From the NCBI GenBank assembly GCA_025458415.1, contig JALOSN010000067.1, forward strand, positions 1 through 6,584: a DNA stretch of 6,584 nucleotides. Reading direction: 5' to 3'. The translations under genes and the position numbers were made by a program. Shown here in pieces: positions 1 through 5,974 of this stretch; within the stretch, counting starts at the first letter, position 1; each line of letters begins with the position of its first letter. The notes under the pieces were generated by a model, which did no database searches, had not been told where the DNA came from, and saw nothing but the letters and a program-made list of their open reading frames with translations. The stretch comes from Hydrogenophaga sp. Lineage in GTDB: Bacteria > Pseudomonadota > Gammaproteobacteria > Burkholderiales > Burkholderiaceae_C.

Positions 1-2
1 GT

Positions 3-53
3 CAGGGCAAGTGGCTGTCGGCCGATTGCGGAACCATCAAGCCGGTGCGCTGA
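3..53 (+). CDS. C-terminal tail of an unidentified upstream gene (partial)
   Basis: Reading from position 3, the frame gives QGKWLSADCGTIKPVR and stops at TGA 51-53. The residues look like a genuine polar C-terminus with one Cys. The gene would converge on yggS with about 19 bp between the two stop codons, which is a natural layout. Only 16 residues are visible, I do not recognise the family, and a chance open frame over so short a stretch cannot be excluded. Confidence 0.4.
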   Translation, partial: QGKWLSADCGTIKPVR

Positions 54-72
54 GTCATCGGAGACGGGCGAC

Positions 73-774
73 TCAGCCGCGGCTGCCGAAGATCGCCCGC
101 CCCACCCGCACCAGGGTCGCTCCCGCGGCGATGGCGGGCTCCAGGTCCTCGCTCATGCCCATGGACAAGGTGTCCAGCGCGTGGCCCCGCGCGCGCAGCA
201 TGTCGTAGAGGTCACGGACCTTCATGAACACCGTGCGCTGGGCCTCGAAACCGTCCACCGGATCGGGAATGCACATCAGGCCGCGCAGCTTCAGGCCTGC
301 AAGCGTCGCCACCGCATCGGCCAGGTCGGGCAGTTCCGCCGGCGCCACGCCCGATTTGCTGGCGCCACCATCGACATTGACCTGGATGCACACCTGCAAG
401 GGTGGCAGGCTGGCGGGGCGCTGTTCGCCCAGGCGTTGGGCCACCTTCAACCGGTCGACCGACTGCACCCAGTCGAAATGGCTGGCCACCAGGCGCGTCT
501 TGTTGCTCTGCAGCGGACCGATGCAGTGCCAGACCGGGGGAAAGGACCCGGCCGGCAGCATCTCGCGCACCGCCAGCACCTTCTCCACCCCCTCCTGCAC
601 GTAGTTCTCGCCAAAGGCCTGCTGCCCGGCGGCCAGGGCCTCGGCCACCGCCCGCGGGCCAAAGGTCTTGGACACCGCCAGCAGCGTGACCTCGTTCACG
701 TCGCGGCCTGAGCGGTCGCAGGCACGCGCCATGCGGTCGCGCACGAGTTGGAGATTGGCTTGAATCGTCGTCAT
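73..774 (-). CDS. yggS: YggS/PROSC family PLP-binding homeostasis protein
   Basis: A 233-residue single-domain protein of the YggS/PLPBP (COG0325) family. These proteins bind pyridoxal 5'-phosphate, have no established catalytic activity, and buffer cellular PLP, with effects on amino-acid metabolism. Visible family marks are LLAVSKTF with the expected PLP-binding Lys at residue 36, FGENYVQE (54-61), the WHCIGPLQSNK segment, a QVNVDGGASKSG stretch, LSMGMSEDL near residue 203 and the C-terminal RVGRAIFG. Length is normal for the family. I chose ATG 774 (MTTIQANLQ) over an in-frame ATG at 801 because the family N-terminus begins there; neither has a clear Shine-Dalgarno site. The gene is divergent from pilT with a 38-bp gap, so promoters must overlap coding sequence. 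Nothing in the sequence links its role to pili. Confidence 0.95.
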   Translation of the reverse strand: MTTIQANLQLVRDRMARACDRSGRDVNEVTLLAVSKTFGPRAVAEALAAGQQAFGENYVQEGVEKVLAVREMLPAGSFPPVWHCIGPLQSNKTRLVASHFDWVQSVDRLKVAQRLGEQRPASLPPLQVCIQVNVDGGASKSGVAPAELPDLADAVATLAGLKLRGLMCIPDPVDGFEAQRTVFMKVRDLYDMLRARGHALDTLSMGMSEDLEPAIAAGATLVRVGRAIFGSRG

Positions 775-777
775 AAT
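748..777 (+). promoter_or_regulatory. Candidate sigma70-type promoter for pilT
   Basis: TTGGAG at 748-753 and CATAAT at 772-777 are separated by 18 bp. The -10 match is good (5 of 6) and the -35 match is poor (3 of 6). The -10 would overlap the yggS start codon on the other strand and place a transcript start near 784, about 30 nt before pilT. This is pattern inference only, and high-GC genomes throw up such matches by chance. Confidence 0.28.
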
Positions 778-812
778 CAGTCTGTCACAGCTACCGCGCA
801 CGGAACCACGGG

Positions 813-1856
813 ATGGACATCACCCAACTGCTCGCTTTCAGCGTCAAGAACAAGGCATCCGACCTCCACCTCTCCGCCGGTCTGCCACCCATGATACGGG
901 TGCACGGGGACGTGCGCCGCATCAACGTCGAGCCGCTGGACCACAAGACGGTCCATGCCATGGTCTACGACATCATGAACGACGCCCAGCGCAAGCACTA
1001 CGAAGAGTTCATGGAGGTGGACTTCTCGTTCGAGATCGAAGGGCTCTCGCGGTTCCGCGTCAACGCCTTCAACCAGAACCGCGGTGCCGGCGCCGTGTTC
1101 CGCACCATTCCGAGCAAGATCCTGACACTGGAACAGCTCAACGCACCCAAGATCTTCGGCGACCTGGCGCTGCGCCCGCGGGGGCTGGTGCTGGTGACCG
1201 GCCCCACCGGCTCCGGCAAGTCGACCACCCTGGCCGGCATGGTCAACCACCTGAACGAGTCCGAGTACGGTCACATCCTGACCGTCGAAGACCCGGTCGA
1301 ATTCGTGCACGAGTCCAAGAAGTGCCTGGTCAACCAGCGGGAAGTCGGCCCGCACACGCTGAGTTTCGCCAACGCGCTGCGCTCGGCACTGCGGGAAGAC
1401 CCGGATGCCATTCTGGTGGGCGAGATGCGCGACCTGGAAACCATCCGCCTGGCCATGACGGCAGCCGAAACCGGTCACCTGGTGTTCGGTACCCTGCACA
1501 CCTCCAGCGCGGCCAAGACCATCGACCGGATCATCGACGTGTTCCCGGCCGAAGAGAAGGACATGGTGCGCGCGATGCTGTCCGAATCGCTGGTGGCGGT
1601 CATTTCGCAGACCCTGTGCAAGCTCAAGGACGGCAGCGGCCGGGTGGCGGCCCACGAGATCATGCTGGGCACCAGTGCCATCCGCAACCTGATCCGAGAG
1701 GCCAAGGTGGCCCAGATGTACTCCGCCATCCAGACCGGCAACAGCGTGGGTATGCAGACCCTCGACCAGAACCTGTCCGAGCTCGTCAAGCGCAACGTCA
1801 TCAGTGCGGCTGAAGCGAGAAGCAAGGCCAAGATTCCCGAGAATTTCCCCGGCTAG
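813..1856 (+). CDS. pilT: Type IV pilus retraction ATPase PilT
   Basis: A 347-residue hexameric secretion-superfamily ATPase that depolymerises pilin at the inner-membrane base of the type IV pilus and so powers retraction, twitching motility and DNA uptake. The N-terminal PAS-like domain (about 1-110) carries SDLHLSAGLPP (16-26). The C-terminal RecA-like domain shows Walker A GPTGSGKST (130-138, Lys136), the Asp box ILTVEDPVEF (155-164), the Walker B region DAILVGEMRD with Glu204, and the His box ETGHLVFGTLHT (219-230). The PilT-specific AIRNLIRE motif (289-296), needed for retraction in known PilTs, is intact. Length and motif positions match classical PilT closely, so it should be active. 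A GGAA at 802-805 lies about 7 nt before ATG 813. pilU follows 119 bp downstream, separated by a palindromic repeat. Confidence 0.98.
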   Translation: MDITQLLAFSVKNKASDLHLSAGLPPMIRVHGDVRRINVEPLDHKTVHAMVYDIMNDAQRKHYEEFMEVDFSFEIEGLSRFRVNAFNQNRGAGAVFRTIPSKILTLEQLNAPKIFGDLALRPRGLVLVTGPTGSGKSTTLAGMVNHLNESEYGHILTVEDPVEFVHESKKCLVNQREVGPHTLSFANALRSALREDPDAILVGEMRDLETIRLAMTAAETGHLVFGTLHTSSAAKTIDRIIDVFPAEEKDMVRAMLSESLVAVISQTLCKLKDGSGRVAAHEIMLGTSAIRNLIREAKVAQMYSAIQTGNSVGMQTLDQNLSELVKRNVISAAEARSKAKIPENFPG

Positions 1857-1864
1857 ACATGTCC

Positions 1865-1954
1865 CACCCCCGTCGCTTGCCCACTTCGGGTGGCCGCATC
1901 CCCCCTCAGGGGGGCAACGCGAGTGGCCCGGCAAAGCCGGTTCCACCGCGTTCT
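1865..1954. repeat. Palindromic intergenic repeat, copy 1 (pilT-pilU gap)
   Basis: This copy fills most of the 119-bp pilT-pilU gap and has three consecutive hairpins: CCAC/GTGG around a TTCGG loop (1881-1893), six C against six G around TCA (1900-1914), and a 37-nt palindrome (1916-1952). The palindrome's arms are AACGCG/CGCGTT, GTGG/CCAC and CCGGC/GCCGG, with an AAA loop, a single-base asymmetry and a small internal loop. Bases 1910-1954 are identical to 3149-3193. Both copies open with CACCCCCG followed by a variable hairpin. No T-tract follows the big stem, so it is not a canonical terminator. The pilU ribosome site AAGGA (1964-1968) begins 12 nt after the stem. I recall similar repeats scattered between genes in Comamonadaceae, but have not searched. 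Confidence 0.85.
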
Positions 1955-1975
1955 TGAAGAGACAAGGAAGACCTC

Positions 1976-3112
1976 ATGGAACGCGATCAGGCATCGAAAT
2001 TCATCAACGACCTGCTCAAACTGATGCTCAGCCGCAGCGGCAGCGACCTCTTCATCACGGCGGATTTCCCGCCTGCGATCAAGGTGGACGGCCGGGTCGT
2101 GAAGGTCTCTCCTCAGCCACTGAACGCCTCCCACACCCTCGCGCTGGCGCGCGCGATCATGAACGACAAGCAGGCGGCCGACTTCGAGCGGACCAAGGAG
2201 TGCAATTTCGCCATCGCGCCACCGAACATCGGCCGCTTCAGGGTCAGTGCGTTTGTGCAGCAAGGCAAGATCGGCATGGTGCTGCGCACGATCCCGGCCA
2301 CCCTGCCCACCATCGATTCACTCGGCCTGCCCCAGGTGCTCAAGGACGTCGCACTGTCCAAACGGGGGCTGTGCATCCTGGTGGGCGCCACCGGCTCGGG
2401 CAAGTCGACATCGCTGGCGGCCATGGTGGACTGGCGCAACGAGAACACCTACGGCCACATCATCACCATCGAGGACCCGATCGAGTTTGTCCATGCCCAC
2501 AAGAACTGCGTCATCACGCAACGCGAGATCGGCCTGGACACGGACAGCTGGGAAGCGGCCCTCAAGAACACCCTGCGGCAGGCGCCCGACGTGATCCTGA
2601 TGGGCGAGATCCGTGACCGGGAAGCCATGGAGCACGCCATCCAGTTTTCCGAAACCGGCCACCTGTGCCTGGCCACGCTGCACGCGAACAGCGCCAACCA
2701 GGCGCTGGACCGCATCATCAACTTCTTCCCCGAAGAGCGCCGGCCGCAGCTGCTGATGGACCTGTCGCTGAACCTGCGCGCGCTGATCTCGCAGCGGCTG
2801 GTGCCACGCCAGGACAACAAGGGGCGCCATGCAGCAGTGGAGGTGATGCTCAATTCGCCGCTGATCTCGGACCTGATCTTCAAGGGGGAGGTCGCCGAGA
2901 TCAAGGAGATCATGAAAAAGAGCACCAACATCGGCATGCAGACTTTCGACCAGTCGCTGTTCAATGCCTTCGAGGCCAACCTCATCAGCCTGGAAGACGC
3001 TCTGCGCAATGCCGATTCGCTCAACGACCTGCGCCTGCAGATCAAGCTCAACAGCCAGCGGGCGCGCACCCAGGACCTGGCGGCGGGCACCGAGCACCTC
3101 ACGATCGTCTAG
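1976..3112 (+). CDS. pilU: PilT-like accessory retraction ATPase PilU
   Basis: A 378-residue paralog of PilT. In studied systems PilU works with PilT in retraction, supporting force generation, and cannot fully replace it. It shows SDLFITADFPP (23-33), Walker A GATGSGKST (137-145, Lys143), ITIEDPIEF (163-171), the Walker B region DVILMGEIRD with Glu211, and a His box ETGHLCLATLHA (226-237). It lacks the AIRNLIRE motif of PilT; the corresponding region reads SPLISDLIFKGE, which is typical of PilU. The C-terminal extension rich in polar residues (DLRLQIKLNSQRARTQ) and the overall length also fit PilU. Start ATG 1976 has AAGGA 7 nt upstream. The gene ends in TAG, immediately followed by the second copy of the repeat that also precedes it. 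It is probably co-transcribed with pilT. Confidence 0.96.
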   Translation: MERDQASKFINDLLKLMLSRSGSDLFITADFPPAIKVDGRVVKVSPQPLNASHTLALARAIMNDKQAADFERTKECNFAIAPPNIGRFRVSAFVQQGKIGMVLRTIPATLPTIDSLGLPQVLKDVALSKRGLCILVGATGSGKSTSLAAMVDWRNENTYGHIITIEDPIEFVHAHKNCVITQREIGLDTDSWEAALKNTLRQAPDVILMGEIRDREAMEHAIQFSETGHLCLATLHANSANQALDRIINFFPEERRPQLLMDLSLNLRALISQRLVPRQDNKGRHAAVEVMLNSPLISDLIFKGEVAEIKEIMKKSTNIGMQTFDQSLFNAFEANLISLEDALRNADSLNDLRLQIKLNSQRARTQDLAAGTEHLTIV

Positions 3113-3116
3113 AGAA

Positions 3117-3193
3117 CACCCCCGCCGGGCTTCGCCCGACCCCCTCAAGGGGGCAACGCGAGTGGCCCGGCAAAGCCGGTTCCACCGCGTTCT
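3117..3193. repeat. Palindromic intergenic repeat, copy 2 (downstream of pilU)
   Basis: This is the second copy of the element found before pilU. It opens with CACCCCCG, then a CGGGC/GCCCG hairpin with a TTC loop (3126-3138), then five C against five G around TCAA (3140-3153), then the same 37-nt imperfect palindrome (3155-3191). Bases 3149-3193 match 1910-1954 exactly, while the upstream hairpin differs in sequence and length between the copies. It begins 4 bp after the pilU stop codon. A strong stem here could slow Rho or RNases or terminate weakly, but there is no run of T after it. Confidence 0.85.
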
Positions 3194-3226
3194 GGACTGG
3201 CTTCCCCTCCCTTTGGATTTATGCAC

Positions 3227-4129
3227 ATGAGCAGCATTGCCACCAAAACCTACGAATCCGTTGCGCCGAAGAAGGTTGCGTTTCTCGGCCTGGGCGTCAT
3301 GGGATTTCCCATGGCCGGGCATCTGGCCAAGGCCGGGCATGCGGTGACGGTCTACAACCGGTCGCCGGCCAAGGCGGCTGCCTGGGTGGCGGAGTTCGGT
3401 GGTGCGGCCAAGACCACCCCGCGCGAGGCGGCGACCGGTGCCGATATCGTGTTTTCCTGTGTGGGCAACGACGATGACCTGCGTTCGGTCACGCTGGGGG
3501 CGGACGGCGCGTTTGCCGGCATGAAGCCAGGTGCCGTGCTCGTGGACCACACCACCGCGTCGGCCGACGTGGCGCGCGAGCTGTACGCTGCGGCGAAGAC
3601 CCTCGGTCTGGCTTTCGTCGACGCGCCCGTCTCGGGTGGTCAGGCTGGTGCCCAGAATGGCGCCCTGACCGTGATGTGCGGCGGAGACCCGACGGCCTTT
3701 GAAACCGCCCGGCCGGTGGCCATGGCCTTCTCCCGCGCATTCACCCTGATGGGTGAGAGCGGCGCCGGACAGCTGACCAAGATGGTCAACCAGATCTGCA
3801 TTGCGGGTCTGGTCCAGGGCCTGGCAGAGGCGATCGCCTTCGGTCAGAAGGCCGGCCTGGACATGCTGCAGGTGCTGGACGTGATCGGCAAGGGGGCCGC
3901 CCAGAGCTGGCAACTGGACAACCGTGGCAAGACCATGGTGCAGGACCGGTTCGACTTCGGCTTTGCGGTCGACTGGATGCGCAAGGACCTGGGCCTGGTG
4001 CTGGAGGAGGCCCGCCGCAACGGTGCGCGCTTGCCAGTGACCGCGCTGGTCGACCAGTTCTACGCCGACCTGCAGTCGATGGGTGGCAACCGGCAGGACA
4101 CCTCCAGCCTGATCCGCCGCCTGCGCTGA
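3227..4129 (+). CDS. NAD(P)-dependent beta-hydroxyacid dehydrogenase family oxidoreductase
   Basis: A 300-residue member of the 3-hydroxyisobutyrate / tartronate semialdehyde / GLYR dehydrogenase family, which interconverts beta-hydroxyacids and their oxo forms using NAD(P). The Rossmann domain opens with VAFLGLGVMGFPMAGHLAKAGH (Gly-rich loop 21-26). The second strand ends VYNRS (42-46), where the Arg suggests NADP(H) preference. The substrate-binding motif DAPVSGG is at 132-138, the catalytic Lys is in GQLTKMVNQ (Lys185), and the cofactor-contact KDLG is at 253-256. The exact substrate cannot be read from the sequence. An in-frame ATG at 3221 is possible, but the only Shine-Dalgarno-like triplet (GGA 3215-3217) is 9 nt from ATG 3227 and only 3 nt from 3221, so I prefer 3227. 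The gene follows pilU and repeat copy 2, and nothing ties it to pilus function. Confidence 0.92.
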   Translation: MSSIATKTYESVAPKKVAFLGLGVMGFPMAGHLAKAGHAVTVYNRSPAKAAAWVAEFGGAAKTTPREAATGADIVFSCVGNDDDLRSVTLGADGAFAGMKPGAVLVDHTTASADVARELYAAAKTLGLAFVDAPVSGGQAGAQNGALTVMCGGDPTAFETARPVAMAFSRAFTLMGESGAGQLTKMVNQICIAGLVQGLAEAIAFGQKAGLDMLQVLDVIGKGAAQSWQLDNRGKTMVQDRFDFGFAVDWMRKDLGLVLEEARRNGARLPVTALVDQFYADLQSMGGNRQDTSSLIRRLR

Positions 4130-4134
4130 GCGAC

Positions 4135-4161
4135 TGCCCGACCGGGGTCACCGGACGGGCA
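4135..4161. terminator. Hairpin in the convergent gap, possible bidirectional terminator
   Basis: The gap between the dehydrogenase stop and the dolP stop holds a near-perfect stem. TGCCCG (4135-4140) pairs with CGGGCA (4156-4161), and CCGG (4142-4145) with CCGG (4151-4154), around a GGTCA loop with a single A/A mismatch. Its place between convergent genes fits transcription termination on both strands. There is no T-tract on either side, so it is not a textbook Rho-independent terminator. Confidence 0.5.
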
Positions 4162-4166
4162 TGCCA

Positions 4167-4820
4167 TCACTTCGTGGTGGTGTTCTCTGCTGGCGGGAAC
4201 TGCAAGCGACCGAGTTCTTCCTCGGTGATGATCTCCATGATCCGGACCACGCGCTGCACACCCTGTGTGGTACGGGCGATCTGGGTGGCCTGGTTGGCCT
4301 CGCGCTGGGTCACGCGGCCCATCAGGTAGACCGTGTTGCGTTCGGTGACGATCTTGAACGCATTGACCGGCAGTTCCTTGACATCGATGATGCTGGCCTT
4401 GATGCGGCCGGTGATCACCGTGTCGGCGGCGCGCTCCCGCAAGGATGGACTGTTGACAATGGCCAGCTCGTTGATGACCTCGGTCACGTTGTCGACCTTG
4501 CCCACGATTTCCGCCACCAGTGCCTTGTCGCGTTCGTTCGGGACCTCGCCAGTGAGCAGCACTCGCCGGTTGTAGCTGGTCACATTGACCCGCACCCGCG
4601 AGCCCAATTCGTCGCGAACGCGGCCGGAGGCGCGCAATTCGATGCCCTGGTCTTCCAGCTGTGCGCCCGAGGTGCGCCGGTCGGTGATGACCACGGCACT
4701 GGTCACAGCCGCGCCACCCACCAGCAGGGGAGCACAGCCGGGCAGGACCAGACCGAGAGCAAGGGTGGCCAGGCCCAGGCCTGCCCGACGGCGGCTGTTG
4801 TTCACTCGGGAAGCGGTCAT
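4167..4820 (-). CDS. dolP: Dual-BON-domain outer-membrane lipoprotein, DolP (YraP)-like
   Basis: A 217-residue predicted lipoprotein. An Arg-rich n-region (NNSRRR) and hydrophobic stretch (13-26) lead to LPGC with the lipidated Cys at residue 29. Two BON domains follow, roughly 58-120 (VNVTSYNRRVLLTGEVPN, VDNVTEVINEL) and 134-198 (FKIVTERNTVYLMGRVTQ, GVQRVVRIMEI), and then a polar tail of about 20 residues. E. coli DolP supports outer-membrane integrity, binds anionic phospholipid through its second BON domain, and is encoded just after diaA, as here. The stretch DTVITGRIK has Val135 where E. coli DolP, as I recall it, has the lipid-contacting Trp127. The start ATG 4820 overlaps the diaA TGA as ATGA, implying translational coupling. 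An upstream in-frame ATG at 4895 would put about 25 residues before the signal peptide and is rejected. Confidence 0.9.
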   Translation of the reverse strand: MTASRVNNSRRRAGLGLATLALGLVLPGCAPLLVGGAAVTSAVVITDRRTSGAQLEDQGIELRASGRVRDELGSRVRVNVTSYNRRVLLTGEVPNERDKALVAEIVGKVDNVTEVINELAIVNSPSLRERAADTVITGRIKASIIDVKELPVNAFKIVTERNTVYLMGRVTQREANQATQIARTTQGVQRVVRIMEIITEEELGRLQFPPAENTTTK

Positions 4821-5437
4821 GTGGCAATCTCCTGTTCGGGGTTCAAGGTATCGGGCAGACCCAGCAGCTGGGCGTCCACACCGTCGCAGATGCAATGCAG
4901 GACCAGGTGGTGCACTTCGAGCACACGGGCCGGCACCTCATGCGGGACACAGATGTGCACGTCGGTGTCCCTCAGGATCTGAAGCAGCCGTCCGCCGCGG
5001 CCACCGGTGAGGGCGACCACGGTCATTTCGCGCTCGTGGGCGGCCTCGACAGCCGCCAGCACGTTGGCCGAGTTGCCCGAAGTCGACAGCACCAGCAGCA
5101 CGTCACCGGCGTGCCCGAGTGCACGCACCTGGCGCGAGAACACCTGGCGGGTGTCGAAATCGGTGGCAATACCGGTGAGCACGGCGGCATCGGCCGACAG
5201 GCACAGGGCCGCCAGTTCCGGGCGCTCGCGCTCGTAGCGCCCGACAAAGCTGGCCGAAAAATGCTGCGCAGCAGAGGCCGAAGCGCCATTGCCACAGGTC
5301 AGGATCTTGCCGCCGCCGGTGACACTGGCCAGCACCGCCTGGGTGGCGGCCTCGACCTGCGGGGCCAGCGACTGGGCGCACTGGTACTTCAGGTCGGCAC
5401 TGTCGATGAACTGTTGCTGTATGCGTTGCAGAAGCAT
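4817..5437 (-). CDS. diaA: SIS-domain protein, DiaA-like (phosphoheptose isomerase family)
   Basis: A 206-residue single SIS-domain protein. In E. coli, DiaA is a homotetramer that binds DnaA and promotes timely replication initiation at oriC; the fold is shared with the heptose-synthesis enzyme GmhA. Visible marks are ILTCGNGASASAAQHF (45-60), QVRALGHAGDVLLVLSTSGNS (103-123, with the phosphosugar-binding STSGNS at 118-123), VVALTGG and a C-terminal EVHHLVLHCICD. Where GmhA carries its catalytic Glu (HFAEEL), this protein reads HFSASF, so isomerase activity is unlikely and DiaA is the better call. The location between yraN and dolP agrees. Start ATG 5437 aligns with the DiaA N-terminus but lacks a clear Shine-Dalgarno site; an in-frame ATG at 5485 is less likely. 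Its stop overlaps the dolP start by 4 bp. Confidence 0.9.
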   Translation of the reverse strand: MLLQRIQQQFIDSADLKYQCAQSLAPQVEAATQAVLASVTGGGKILTCGNGASASAAQHFSASFVGRYERERPELAALCLSADAAVLTGIATDFDTRQVFSRQVRALGHAGDVLLVLSTSGNSANVLAAVEAAHEREMTVVALTGGRGGRLLQILRDTDVHICVPHEVPARVLEVHHLVLHCICDGVDAQLLGLPDTLNPEQEIAT

Positions 5438-5515
5438 GGGGGAATCATATCGGGCCTGAACCGGACGGCCCGGGCCTGCAGGCACCCGTGCCTATTGGAC
5501 ACCCGTTTGCCCGTA

Positions 5516-5974
5516 TCAAAAGGTAGCGGATGCATCAAATGCCGCCTTGAGCCACCGCACGTCGACCGCAGCACACGCCGTACCGCGACCCGGTTCGGCA
5601 GCCTGGATCACACCCTGGAGAAGGACGACATCAAAGCGACATGGCGGTTCTGAGCCGATCGCGTGCAAAAAGTGCCGCGCCGCAAAGATGATGCGTCGCT
5701 GTTTGTGGGCGGTGATGCTGGCGCCGGCCCCGCCGCCGGCCTGGCTGGCGCGCTGGCGCACCTCGACGAACACCAGCGTGCCGTCGGGCTCGCGCATAAT
5801 CAGGTCGATTTCGCCGCCGCCGCGGCCTGGCGTGCGGAAGTTGCGCCTGACCAGTGTCAGGCCATGACGCCGCAGGTGCTCCAGGGCCAGTTGTTCGGCC
5901 CGGTCGCCCAGTTCCTTGGTGCGCACCGACCCGGAACCGGCGGACACGCCCTTGCCTTTTGCGGAAAAACACAT
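5516..5974 (-). CDS. yraN: YraN family (UPF0102) predicted endonuclease-like protein
   Basis: A 152-residue protein with the small restriction-endonuclease-like fold of UPF0102/YraN. No firm cellular role is established for the family. The family opening appears as TKELGDRAEQLALEHL (19-34). The nuclease-like core shows GGGEIDLIM (52-60, Glu55 and Asp57) followed by LVFVEVRQR (67-75, Glu71), and a C-terminal CRFDVVLLQG strand. The usual Lys of the E-x-K motif is Arg73, a common variant in betaproteobacteria. Start ATG 5974 is supported by GGGAGGG (5984-5990 on the complementary strand) 9 nt upstream. The N-terminal 17 residues are low-complexity (Gly/Ser/Lys) and probably flexible. The gene is first in the yraN-diaA-dolP cluster, with 78 bp before diaA, and is divergent from rsmI with essentially no intergenic DNA. 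Confidence 0.92.
   Translation of the reverse strand: MCFSAKGKGVSAGSGSVRTKELGDRAEQLALEHLRRHGLTLVRRNFRTPGRGGGEIDLIMREPDGTLVFVEVRQRASQAGGGAGASITAHKQRRIIFAARHFLHAIGSEPPCRFDVVLLQGVIQAAEPGRGTACAAVDVRWLKAAFDASATF

Noticed and set aside
51..75. Hairpin TGAGTC/GACTCA containing both convergent stop codons
   Set aside because: It is only a 6-bp stem around a 13-nt loop with no T-tract, so it could easily be chance and is not supported as a terminator.
777..1946. Long open frame (389 codons) antisense to pilT
   Set aside because: It mirrors pilT and extends into the intergenic repeat. It has no recognisable domain, and long antisense frames are common in high-GC genes.
1804..2616. Plus-strand open frame spanning the pilT end, the repeat and much of pilU
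   Set aside because: It is a frame shadow of pilU with Arg/Pro/His/Gly-rich translation and no start signal of its own.
1857..3220. pilU as a recently inserted mobile segment because repeats flank it
   Set aside because: pilT-pilU adjacency is the normal arrangement in proteobacteria, pilU matches its neighbours in base composition, and the repeats are intergenic palindromes, not terminal inverted repeats of a transposon.
2318..3913. Very long open frame (531 codons) antisense to pilU and the dehydrogenase gene
   Set aside because: It runs across two well-supported + strand genes and through the palindromic repeat, has a shadow-like His/Gly/Arg/Gln-rich composition, and shows no family motif.
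5454..5519. Possible diaA promoter on minus: TTGATA (5519-5514) with a 17-bp spacer to AATAGG
   Set aside because: The -35 is good but the -10 matches only half of the consensus. The 78-bp gap is short enough for co-transcription with yraN, so it is too weak to list.
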